From NCBI GenBank assembly GCA_035631615.1, contig DASQIK010000003.1:1-64000 (forward strand): 64,000 nucleotides of DNA. Reading direction: 5' to 3'. Both the position numbers and the translations under genes were made by a program. Position 1 is the stretch's first letter. Every line of letters starts with the position of its first letter. The notes under the pieces were generated by a model. It had not been told where the DNA came from. It searched no databases and saw only the letters and a program-made list of their open reading frames with translations. The stretch comes from UBA5189 sp035631615 (GTDB lineage: Bacteria > Chloroflexota > Limnocylindria > Limnocylindrales > CSP1-4). Positions 33,543 to 41,042 of the stretch are shown piece after piece.

Positions 33543-34241
33543 AACGGGTTCGCGGCGCGCCCGCCGCTGGTCATCGGCTGTGGAGCGCTCGCCAACGAGC
33601 TGGTCGAGCTGACCCGGCGCGCAGGGCTGCCGGCGATGGACCTCACCTGCCTGCCCGCGGCGCTGCACAACCGCCCGGAGCAGATCCCGGGCGCTGTCGG
33701 CCGCAGGATCAGGCGCGCCCGCGCCGAAGGCTACGACCGGATCTTCGTCGCCTACGCCGACTGCGGCACGGGCGGCCTGCTCGATGTCGTGCTCGAGCGC
33801 GAGGGCGTCGCCCGCCTCGAGGGTGCGCACTGCTACGAGGTCTACGCCGGCCGCGCCGCCTTCGCCGCGCTCGCCGACGAAGACCCCGGCACGTTCTACC
33901 TCACGGACTTCCTGGCCCGGAACTTCGAGCGCCTGGTGGTCCGCGGCCTCGGCCTGGACCGCCATCCGGAACTGCTGCCCGTCTATTTCGGAAACTACCG
34001 GCGGCTGGTCTACCTGGCACAGACCGACGACCCGCGACTCACGGGGCTGGCCGAGGCGGGCGCGCAGCGGCTCGCGCTCTCGTTCGAGCGGCGGCTCGTC
34101 GGGCTCGGCGAGCTCGCGCCGGCGATTGCGACGTTTGCCCAGCCCAGGAGTCCGCGGCAGCCCATACGTCCCACGTATGAACCGCACGACCAACAGCGCT
34201 CCGGGACGGCATCTCGTTCATTTGATACAGCCCAGGTATGA
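33534..34241 (+). CDS. DUF1638 protein of methyltransferase clusters
   Basis: The 235-residue soluble protein matches DUF1638 by its opening VIGCGALANELVEL, the LHNRPEQIPGAV motif, and the FVAYADCGTGGLLD block with a conserved cysteine. Further cysteine, histidine and tyrosine residues (AHCYEVYAG) could bind a metal or corrinoid. DUF1638 genes recur near B12-dependent methyltransferases in methanogens and other bacteria; the biochemical role is unknown to me. The last 30 or so residues are encoded by two of the four palindromic repeats, and the stop codon lies inside the second. A GTG at 33504 is an alternative start. Confidence 0.8.
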   Translation: MRNNGFAARPPLVIGCGALANELVELTRRAGLPAMDLTCLPAALHNRPEQIPGAVGRRIRRARAEGYDRIFVAYADCGTGGLLDVVLEREGVARLEGAHCYEVYAGRAAFAALADEDPGTFYLTDFLARNFERLVVRGLGLDRHPELLPVYFGNYRRLVYLAQTDDPRLTGLAEAGAQRLALSFERRLVGLGELAPAIATFAQPRSPRQPIRPTYEPHDQQRSGTASRSFDTAQV

Positions 34242-34352
34242 GCGGCACGACGACGGCTTCGATCTCGTCTCCTTCATACGCCCGACGCATGAACTGCACG
34301 TACCCACCGTCTCCAGCGGGGGTGCTCGTTCCCTTCATACGCCCACCGTATG
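34163..34352. repeat. array of four phased 17-bp palindromes
   Basis: The consensus is CATACG-N5-CGTATG, followed by AnCnGCACGAC. Copies are at 34163-34179 (perfect), 34224-34240 (4 of 6 pairs), 34275-34291 (5 of 6) and 34336-34352 (perfect). The loops are pyrimidine-rich (TCCCA, GCCCA, CCCGA, CCCAC). Start-to-start distances are 61, 51 and 61 bases, all close to whole helical turns, so every site faces the same side of the DNA. Copies 2-4 also share CTCGT upstream of the left arm. The array covers the 3' end of the DUF1638 gene and the leader of the next gene. Confidence 0.75.
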
Positions 34353-34380
34353 ACCGACACGACGCCGGGCGGGCGGCGTG

Positions 34381-34683
34381 ATGGCGCAGCTGATCACGAT
34401 CTGGTGGCGCGACATCCCGATGCAGGTCATCGCCCGCGACGGGCGTCGAAGCGCGAAGCGCGTCCTCGACAAGCGCTTCCAGTTCGCGGTCGACAAGGCC
34501 GCGATGAACTCGGGCAAGAAGTCGTACGGCGACTACATCGAGGAGATGCAGCGCGCCGAGCGGCAGTGCGGCCCTGAGCTCGAGGCCGAGGCGGACGCCG
34601 AGATGGCTCGGCTGGACACCGCCTACTCGAAGGACGTGCTGCATCGCCTGATCGCGTCGGGCGGCGTCGGGGAGCGGCTGTGA
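34381..34683 (+). CDS. 'virulence factor' family small protein of methyltransferase clusters
   Basis: The 100-residue soluble protein opens with QLITIWWRDIPMQVIARDGR and continues RVLDKRFQFAVDKAAM. This is the pattern of a small family annotated as 'virulence factor' that I know from clusters with DUF1638 and B12-dependent methyltransferases. The family name is historical and no virulence role is implied here. An in-frame GTG stands directly before the ATG (34378). The leader is the last palindrome. Its stop overlaps the start of the pterin methyltransferase gene (GTGA). Confidence 0.7.
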   Translation: MAQLITIWWRDIPMQVIARDGRRSAKRVLDKRFQFAVDKAAMNSGKKSYGDYIEEMQRAERQCGPELEAEADAEMARLDTAYSKDVLHRLIASGGVGERL

Positions 34684-35690
34684 ACCGCCGCTCGATCACC
34701 CACACGATCGTCAGCTCGGCGACCCGCGAGGTGACGATCGGGTTCGACCGGCCGTTCACGATGATCGGCGAGCGCATCAACCCGACCGGCCGCAAGCTGC
34801 TCGCCGAGGAGATGAAGGCCGGCGACTTCAGCCGGGTCGAGCGCGACGCGGTCGCCCAGGTCGAGGCGGGCGCCCACATGCTCGACGTAAACGCGGGCAT
34901 CCCGCTCGCCGACGAGCCTGCGATCCTCGCCCGGACGATCCAGCTCGTGCAGTCGCTCGTCGACGTCCCGCTGTCGATCGACAGCTCGATCGTGGAGGCG
35001 CTCGAAGCGGGCCTCGCCGTCTACGTCGGCAAGCCGCTCGTGAACTCGGTGACCGGCGAAGAGGAGCGCCTCGAGCGTGTCCTGCCGCTCATTCGCAGGT
35101 ACGGCGCAGCGGTCGTCGCGATCTCGAACGACGACACCGGCATCTCGGAGGACCCCGACGTGCGCTTCGAGGTGGCACGCCGCATCGTGGAACGCGCGGC
35201 CGACCACGGCATCCCCCGCGAGGACGTCATCGTCGACCCGCTGGTGATGCCGATCGGGGCAATGGCCACGGCCGGCCAGCAGGTGTTCCGCCTGGTGAGA
35301 CGGCTGCGCGAGGAGCTCGGCGTCAACACGACCTGCGGCGCCTCGAACGTCAGCTTCGGGATGCCCGATCGCGAGCGGATCAACGCGGCGTTCCTGCCCA
35401 TGGCGATCGCGAGCGGGCTGACATCCGCGATCACGAACCCGCTCGCCGCCGAGGTCAAGGCCGCGATCATGGCCGCGGACGTCCTCATGGGCAATGACCA
35501 GGACGCGTCGCGCTGGATCCGGGCACATCGAGTGGCCGCGGAGCAGATCGCGGCGCAGGCCCCAGCGGCGGTCACGCGCTCACCGGAGCTCGTCGCGCTG
35601 CCAGGCGGCGCGGCCGGCGGCCGGCCCAGGATCAACCGCCGGGCCATCGCCGCCGCGGCGGCCATGCGGGACGCCGGCCAACGCGGATGA
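34680..35690 (+). CDS. pterin-binding methyltransferase (methyl-THF:corrinoid type)
   Basis: The 336-residue protein is a DHPS-fold methyltransferase that moves methyl groups between tetrahydrofolate and a corrinoid protein. It shows FTMIGERINPTGRKLL, DVNAGIPLADE (the loop that binds the pterin with conserved Asp and Asn), VPLSIDSS, KPLVNSVTGEEERL, AISNDDTGI and the N-terminal ends of the barrel strands. This matches AcsE/MtrH-like and MtgA-like enzymes. In this cluster the flow is probably from methyl-corrinoid to THF. It is coupled to both neighbours by 4-base overlaps. Confidence 0.92.
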   Translation: MNRRSITHTIVSSATREVTIGFDRPFTMIGERINPTGRKLLAEEMKAGDFSRVERDAVAQVEAGAHMLDVNAGIPLADEPAILARTIQLVQSLVDVPLSIDSSIVEALEAGLAVYVGKPLVNSVTGEEERLERVLPLIRRYGAAVVAISNDDTGISEDPDVRFEVARRIVERAADHGIPREDVIVDPLVMPIGAMATAGQQVFRLVRRLREELGVNTTCGASNVSFGMPDRERINAAFLPMAIASGLTSAITNPLAAEVKAAIMAADVLMGNDQDASRWIRAHRVAAEQIAAQAPAAVTRSPELVALPGGAAGGRPRINRRAIAAAAAMRDAGQRG

Positions 35691-37753
35691 GCGCCGGCGA
35701 GGCGGGCGCACAGGTCATCTTCACGCCTTCCGGGCGGCGCGGCCGGTTCGAACCGGGGACGACGGTGCTCGATGCCGCGCGGACGCTCGGCGTCGACCTC
35801 GATTCGGTGTGCGGCGGCCGCGGCCTGTGCGGGCGCTGCCAGGTCGTGCCGGCGGAGGGCTCGTACCCGAAGCACGGCATCGAATCAAGCGATGCGCACC
35901 TGTCGCCGCGCGGCGCCGACGAGGACGAGTACGACCGGCTGCGCGGGCTGGCCGTCGGGCGCCGGCTCGGATGCCGGGCGGCGGTCCGTGGCGACGTCCT
36001 CGTGGACATCCCGCCCGAGAGCCAGGTCCACCGCATGGTGGTGCGCAAGGGCGTGCCGGTTCGCGACTTCGTCATCGACCCGGTCATCCGGCTGCACGAG
36101 GTCGAGATCGAGCGGCCGGACCTCGCCAAGCCAGGCGGCGACCTGGCCCGGGTCTTTGCCGCGCTCGAGGCCGAATGGGGCCTGACGGGGCTCGAGGCGG
36201 ACCTCGAGGTCATTCGCGCGCTCCAGCCGGCGCTGGAGGCGGGCGACTACCGGATCACGGTTGCGGTTCACGACTCGCGCTCGATCATCGCCGTCTGGCC
36301 GGGCCTGCACGACCGCGCGCTCGGCGTCGCGCTCGACGTCGGCTCGACGACGATCGCCGGGCACCTCGCGAATCTCGCCGACGGCGAGGTCCTCGCGTCC
36401 GATGGCGTGATGAACCCCCAGATCCGGTTCGGCGAGGACCTGATGAGCCGCGTCTCGTACGCGATGCTCCACGATGGGGGAGCGGCCGCGATGACGCGGG
36501 CAGTGCGCGACGCGATCGGGAGCCTGGTGACGGGGCTCGCTTCGAGGGCCGGCGTGGAGGTCGAGGAGATCCTGGAGCTCACGATCGTGGGCAATCCGAT
36601 CATGCACCACCTCCTGCTCGGCATCGATCCGGTGCCGCTCGGCTCGGCGCCGTTCGCGCTCGCGACCGACGCGGCGGTCCGGACCACGGCGCGCGAGCTG
36701 GAGATCCCCGGTCACCCGGGGGCGCGCGTCTACGTGCTGCCGTGCATCGCGGGCCACGTGGGTGCGGACGCGGCCGGGGCGATCCTGGCCGAGACGCCGT
36801 ATCTCGCGGACGAGGTGACCCTGCTCGTGGACGTTGGGACGAACGCCGAGATCGTGCTCGGCTCGCGGGAGCGGCTGCTCGCCGCGTCGTCGCCGACCGG
36901 CCCGGCGTTCGAAGGCGCGCAGATCACCGGAGGGCAGCGGGCCGCCCCTGGCGCGATCGAGCGGGTGCGAATCGACAAGGGGAGCCTCGAGCCGCGCTTC
37001 CGAGTCATCGGCTCCAGCCGATGGTCGGACGAGACCGGGTTCGCGGCGTCCACGCGGCGGACCGGCGTGACGGGGATCTGCGGCTCCGGGATCGTCGAGG
37101 TGCTGGCCGAGCTCTTCCTCGCGGGCGTGATCACCGCGGACGGCACGATCGACGGGCGGCTGGCCGCTCGGTCGCCGCGAATCGTCGCCGACGGGCGAAC
37201 CTTCGCCTATCTGCTGCACGACGCCGCGCCCGGCGCCGACCTCGGCGAGGGCGAGGTGGGTCCGGCGTCGCCGCGGATCACGATCACCCAGAACGACGTC
37301 CGGGCCATCCAGCTCGCAAAGGCGGCGCTGTACGCGGGAGCGAGACTCTTGATGGACCATCTCGGCGTGGAAGTGGTCGACCGGGTGAAGCTCGCGGGCG
37401 CGTTCGGGAGCCAGATCGACCCGCTCCACGCGCTGGTGCTCGGCCTCGTGCCCGACGCGCCGCTCGACCGTGTCGGCGCGGCTGGGAACGCCGCAGGCAC
37501 CGGCGCGCTCATCGCGCTGCTGTCCGGCGAGGCGCGGCACGAGATCGAGCGGGTCGTCCGAACCGTGGAGAAGATCGAGACGGCGGTCGAGCCGCGCTTC
37601 CAGGAGCACTTCGTCGACGCGATGGCCATCCCACACGCGACCGCCCCATCGCCGAATCTCGCCAAGGTCGTGGATTTGCCACGGAGCGATCAGGGCGCTG
37701 TTGTCCAACGATCGAGCAGTCGGAAACCCAGTCGCCGGCCAGTGCGAGCATGA
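35687..37753 (+). CDS. ferredoxin-ASKHA corrinoid reactivase (RamA/RACo-like)
   Basis: The 688-residue protein reactivates corrinoid proteins that have slipped to inactive Co(II), using ATP and an Fe-S centre. The N-terminal [2Fe-2S] ferredoxin domain has ligands C42, C48, C51 and C96. A linker domain follows, then an ASKHA ATPase domain with LGVALDVGSTTIAGHL (phosphate 1), VDVGTNAEIVLG, and the GICGSGIVE and LAGAFGSQID loops. This is the RACo-type architecture rather than the 4Fe-4S RamA of methanogens. Residues after about 650 are a basic extension. It is followed by a 133-base gap before the MttB-like gene. Confidence 0.93.
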   Translation: MSAGEAGAQVIFTPSGRRGRFEPGTTVLDAARTLGVDLDSVCGGRGLCGRCQVVPAEGSYPKHGIESSDAHLSPRGADEDEYDRLRGLAVGRRLGCRAAVRGDVLVDIPPESQVHRMVVRKGVPVRDFVIDPVIRLHEVEIERPDLAKPGGDLARVFAALEAEWGLTGLEADLEVIRALQPALEAGDYRITVAVHDSRSIIAVWPGLHDRALGVALDVGSTTIAGHLANLADGEVLASDGVMNPQIRFGEDLMSRVSYAMLHDGGAAAMTRAVRDAIGSLVTGLASRAGVEVEEILELTIVGNPIMHHLLLGIDPVPLGSAPFALATDAAVRTTARELEIPGHPGARVYVLPCIAGHVGADAAGAILAETPYLADEVTLLVDVGTNAEIVLGSRERLLAASSPTGPAFEGAQITGGQRAAPGAIERVRIDKGSLEPRFRVIGSSRWSDETGFAASTRRTGVTGICGSGIVEVLAELFLAGVITADGTIDGRLAARSPRIVADGRTFAYLLHDAAPGADLGEGEVGPASPRITITQNDVRAIQLAKAALYAGARLLMDHLGVEVVDRVKLAGAFGSQIDPLHALVLGLVPDAPLDRVGAAGNAAGTGALIALLSGEARHEIERVVRTVEKIETAVEPRFQEHFVDAMAIPHATAPSPNLAKVVDLPRSDQGAVVQRSSSRKPSRRPVRA

Positions 37754-37835
37754 TTCACCCTGGGAGGCGATCGGCCACGGGCAGAGCCACGTCGATTCGG
37801 GAGCTGCAATGGGCGGATCTCGTGGATAGCAGCGG

Positions 37836-37853
37836 CCCCATCACTGGATGGGG
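37836..37853 (+). repeat. 7-bp perfect hairpin between the reactivase and MttB-like genes
   Basis: CCCCATC-ACTG-GATGGGG forms a small perfect stem-loop 33 bases before the MttB-family start. It has no T-run, so it looks like an mRNA processing or stabilising element rather than a terminator. It may help raise the level of the methyltransferase over the reactivase. Confidence 0.4.
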
Positions 37854-37886
37854 GAGCCACGCAGAGCCTGCCGGAGGCGTGTCGGG

Positions 37887-39458
37887 ATGATCGATTCGCC
37901 CGAGACCGGCGGTCACGCGAGCGGTCGTTCCGGCGGCGGCCGGGCAGCCAGACACGCGCATCGTGCTGCCCTCGCGCACGCCCACGGAGCGCCGTTCCTG
38001 ACCCGCGCCCTCAAGCCCTACGAGGTCCTCGACGAGGAGGGCCTGTCGCTCATCGAGCACAACGCTGACACGATCCTCGAGGAGGTCGGGATCATCTTCC
38101 GCGGCGACCCGGAGGCGCTCGCGACGCTCAAGGATGCGGGCGCGGATGTCCAGGGCGAGCTGGTGCAGTTCCCGCGCGGGATGTGCCGCCAGATCGTCCA
38201 GGCCACGGCCCCGAAGTCCTTCACGCAGCACGCCCGCAACCCCGAGCGGACCGTCCAGCTGGGCGACCCCTACACGGTGCTCGCGCCGAACTACGGCAGC
38301 CCGTTCGTGCGCGACCTCGACAACGGCCGCCGCTACGGGACCCTCGAGGACTTCCGGAACTTCGTGAAGCTGGCGTACCTGACGCCCCATCTCCACCACT
38401 CCGGCGGGACGGTCTGCGAGCCGGTCGACATTCCGGTCAACAAGCGCCACCTCGACATGGTCTATTCCCACATCCGGTACAGCGACAAGCCGTTCATGGG
38501 CTCGGTCACGCACCCCGACCGGGCGCGCGACAGCGTCGAGCTGGCGAAGATCGCGTTCAGCGATCGCGGGTCCGACTACCTCGACGATCACACGGTCATC
38601 CTCAGCCTCATCAACGCGAACTCGCCGCTGGTGTGGGACTCGACGATGCTCGGCGTCGCCCGTGTCTACGCCCAGGCGAACCAGGCGACGCTGATCACGC
38701 CGTTCATCCTCGCCGGCGCGATGTCCCCCGTGACCGTCGCGGGCACCGCCGCGCAGACCCTTGCCGAGGCGCTCGCGGGCATGGCGTTCGTGCAGCTCGT
38801 CCGGCCCGGCGCGCCGGTGATCCTCGGCTCGTTCGCGTCATCGATCTCGATGCAGTCCGGAGCGCCCACCTTCGGGACGCCCGAGCCGGCCCTCGTCCTG
38901 TACGTCATGGCCGCCCTCGCGCGGCGGCTCGGGGTGCCGTTCCGCTCCGGCGGCAACCTGTGCGCGGCGAAGACCGCCGACGCCCAGGCGGCGTACGAGA
39001 GCGCCGCCACGTTCATCCCGACGATCCTCGCCGGCACGAACTTCGTGCTCCACGCCGCCGGCTGGCTGGAGGGCGGCCTGTCGATCGGCTACGAGAAGTT
39101 CATCCTCGACCTCGACCAGTGCGGCATGGCCGGGGTGTTCGTGAAGGGCGTCGACCTGTCCGAGAACGGCCAGGCGCTCGACGCGATTCGCGAGAACGGC
39201 CCGGGCATGCACTTCCTGGGCAACTCGCACACGCTCGCCAACTTCGAGAACGCCTTCTACCGCTCGGCGACCGCCGACAACAACTCGTTCGAGCAGTGGC
39301 TCGAGGACGGCGCGCTCGAGTCGCCGCAGCGCGCGAACCGGATCTGGAAGACGATGCTGGCCGAGTACGAGGCGCCGCCCATCGACCCAGGCATCGACGA
39401 GGCGCTCCTCGAGTACGTCGCCCGTCGCAAGGCCGCCTTCCCGGACTCGGACGTGTAG
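37887..39458 (+). CDS. MttB-family methyltransferase, non-pyrrolysine (MtgB-like)
   Basis: The 523-residue TIM-barrel enzyme of the trimethylamine methyltransferase superfamily shows the family markers ILEEVGIIFRGDPEAL, FVKLAYLTPHLHHSGGTVCEP, the ITPFILAGAMSPVTVAGT block, and the C-terminal ENAFYRSATADNNSFEQW. The frame is uninterrupted with no in-frame TAG, so it is not a pyrrolysine enzyme. Non-Pyl members such as MtgB use glycine betaine and others use proline betaine, carnitine or related quaternary amines. It would methylate the corrinoid protein of this operon. The first 45 residues are Gly/Ala/His-rich and probably disordered. The ATG has GGAGG 10 bases upstream. Confidence 0.92.
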   Translation: MIDSPETGGHASGRSGGGRAARHAHRAALAHAHGAPFLTRALKPYEVLDEEGLSLIEHNADTILEEVGIIFRGDPEALATLKDAGADVQGELVQFPRGMCRQIVQATAPKSFTQHARNPERTVQLGDPYTVLAPNYGSPFVRDLDNGRRYGTLEDFRNFVKLAYLTPHLHHSGGTVCEPVDIPVNKRHLDMVYSHIRYSDKPFMGSVTHPDRARDSVELAKIAFSDRGSDYLDDHTVILSLINANSPLVWDSTMLGVARVYAQANQATLITPFILAGAMSPVTVAGTAAQTLAEALAGMAFVQLVRPGAPVILGSFASSISMQSGAPTFGTPEPALVLYVMAALARRLGVPFRSGGNLCAAKTADAQAAYESAATFIPTILAGTNFVLHAAGWLEGGLSIGYEKFILDLDQCGMAGVFVKGVDLSENGQALDAIRENGPGMHFLGNSHTLANFENAFYRSATADNNSFEQWLEDGALESPQRANRIWKTMLAEYEAPPIDPGIDEALLEYVARRKAAFPDSDV

Positions 39459-39477
39459 TGGCTGCTGGCGTCGGCTG

Positions 39478-40341
39478 ATGCCGATCTCGCCCGCCGAGCG
39501 CACCGCTCTCGCTCGCGTGCTCACAGATCCCACATTCGAGCTGATCCCGATCAAGAGCGCCCGCGAGCAGGCGGCCACGCTCCCTCGCGGCGCGACGGTC
39601 TCCGTGACGGCTTCCCCCGGGAAGGGCATCGAGGCGACCGTCGACCTGACGATCGAGCTCGAGCAGGCCGGCCTGCGCGCGATCCCCCACCTTTCGGCTC
39701 GGATGATCCGTGACCGCGCGCACCTCTCCGAGCTGTTGACGCGCCTCGGAGATGCCGGCATCGATCGCGCCTTCGTCGTCGGCGGCGACGCGGACGAGCC
39801 CGGCGAGTTCCTCGACGGCCTGGCGCTCCTCCGGGCGATGGCCGATCTCGGCAAGCTCCCGGGGGACGTGGGCTGCCCGTGCTACCCGCAGGGCCACCCG
39901 GACATCCCGGATTCGGCGCTCGAGCAGGCCCTCCGCGACAAGGCGCCGTTCGTGCGCTACATGACCACCCAGCTGTGCTTCGACGCGAAGGCCATCGAGC
40001 GGTTCATCGGGGCGCGCCGAGCCGAGGGCAATGCGCTCCAGGTCAAGATCGGGCTGCCGGGCGTCGCCGAGATCCCGAAGCTCCTCGCGATCAGCGCTCG
40101 CATCGGCGTCAGGGACGCCGGCAAGTTCGTGCTCAAGAACGCCCGATTCGTGGGCGCGCTCCTTCGCTCCGGTGGGGTGTATCGCCCGACCGCGCTCGTC
40201 GACAAGCTCGCGCCGGTCATCGCGGATCCCGCCGCCGACGTGCTCGGCTTCCACGTGTACACGTTCAACAACGTGGCCGCGACCGTCGAGTGGCGGGACG
40301 CCAGGCTCGCCACCATCTCCGCCGGTGCGCCCGGACACTGA
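39478..40341 (+). CDS. methylenetetrahydrofolate reductase-like (MetF) protein
   Basis: The 287-residue TIM-barrel protein resembles MetF. It has SVTASPGKGIEATVDLTIEL, the AIPHLSARMIRDRAHL strand with the flavin-site residues, RAFVVGGDADEPGEF, and TTQLCFDAKAIERFI with the conserved glutamine. In this setting it probably runs in the oxidative direction, converting methyl-THF to methylene-THF. It starts 19 bases after the methyltransferase stop and ends the operon. No NADH partner subunit is apparent in the window. Confidence 0.88.
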   Translation: MPISPAERTALARVLTDPTFELIPIKSAREQAATLPRGATVSVTASPGKGIEATVDLTIELEQAGLRAIPHLSARMIRDRAHLSELLTRLGDAGIDRAFVVGGDADEPGEFLDGLALLRAMADLGKLPGDVGCPCYPQGHPDIPDSALEQALRDKAPFVRYMTTQLCFDAKAIERFIGARRAEGNALQVKIGLPGVAEIPKLLAISARIGVRDAGKFVLKNARFVGALLRSGGVYRPTALVDKLAPVIADPAADVLGFHVYTFNNVAATVEWRDARLATISAGAPGH

Positions 40342-40454
40342 CCCGAAACTCCCGTGCGCCGGAACCATCGACAGGCTGGCGCCGGCCCCTGCGGAGCGGC
40401 AGGATCGTGATGCCGGGAAGATGACCGCGACCGGCGCGCAGGAGGAACTGACAC

Positions 40455-40958
40455 ATGGCCAATGAACGAGCCCGCGCTCGACGGGCCGGCAAGACCGTCG
40501 CGATCGTGGCGGCGGTCGGCGGCCTGCTGACGCTCGCCCTCGGCTCGGCACTCGCCCACAGCGGCGCGCCGGGGAACGCGGCGGTCCACTGGGGCGGGCC
40601 GGCGCTGAACCTGAGCTTCGCGCCCAAGTCCGCGTCGAACACCACCGAACCGGACCAGTCCGAGCCGCCCGAGGCCACCGACGCGCCCGAGGCCACCGAC
40701 GCGCCCGAGGCCACGGCTGCGCCGGAGGCCACGGATGCGCCCGAGGCGACCGAGAAGCCCGAGGCAACTGAGAAGCCCAGTGCCACCGATTCGGTCGACC
40801 AGAACGACCAGGGCGATCAGGCCCAGAGCGATGGCAGCGGCAACAATGGCGACCAGGCGAGCGGCTCCGGCGGCGACTCCGGCTCCGGCGACCAGTCGGG
40901 CAGCGGCGGGCACGACGGCGGCGGTTCCGGTGGTGGCGGTGGAGGCGGCGGCGACTGA
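40455..40958 (+). CDS. secreted low-complexity protein with PEAT(D/E) repeats
   Basis: The 167-residue protein begins with a basic stretch and a hydrophobic signal or anchor segment (VAIVAAVGGLLTLALGSALA, about 14-35) and a likely cleavage site after ALA. The rest is low complexity. It has seven or so 5-6 residue repeats of the type APEATD/KPEATE (about 72-105), then an Asp/Gln/Ser region and a poly-Gly tail. The acidic and glycine-rich composition suggests a surface or spacer protein. A good ribosome site (GGAGGAA) precedes it. No enzyme domain is visible. Confidence 0.75.
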   Translation: MANERARARRAGKTVAIVAAVGGLLTLALGSALAHSGAPGNAAVHWGGPALNLSFAPKSASNTTEPDQSEPPEATDAPEATDAPEATAAPEATDAPEATEKPEATEKPSATDSVDQNDQGDQAQSDGSGNNGDQASGSGGDSGSGDQSGSGGHDGGGSGGGGGGGGD

Positions 40959-40983
40959 CAAGGGCTGATCCCGAAGGGGCGAC

Positions 40984-41010
40984 GAGGGCACCGGCGACAC
41001 CGGTGCCCTC
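40984..41010 (+). terminator. hairpin terminator
   Basis: GAGGGCACCGG, loop CGACA and CCGGTGCCCTC form a perfect 11-bp stem, followed by GCCGTTTC. It lies 26 bases after the low-complexity gene. Confidence 0.7.
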
Positions 41011-41042
41011 GCCGTTTCATCTGCCAAGATGGGGACGCTGCG

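Noticed and set aside
34163..34352. The four palindromes as leaderless start regions, because each contains ATGA(A/C/G)C after the right arm
   Set aside because: None has the TANNNT-6/9-ATG form seen at other starts, and the frames that follow are short or shadow frames.
37887..39458. Pyrrolysine-type trimethylamine methyltransferase
   Set aside because: The frame is full length without any in-frame TAG, so the protein belongs to the non-pyrrolysine branch.
40670..40780. CRISPR-like tandem repeat
   Set aside because: The repeat is in-frame, 15-18 bases long, without unique spacers, and encodes PEAT(D/E) units of a secreted protein.
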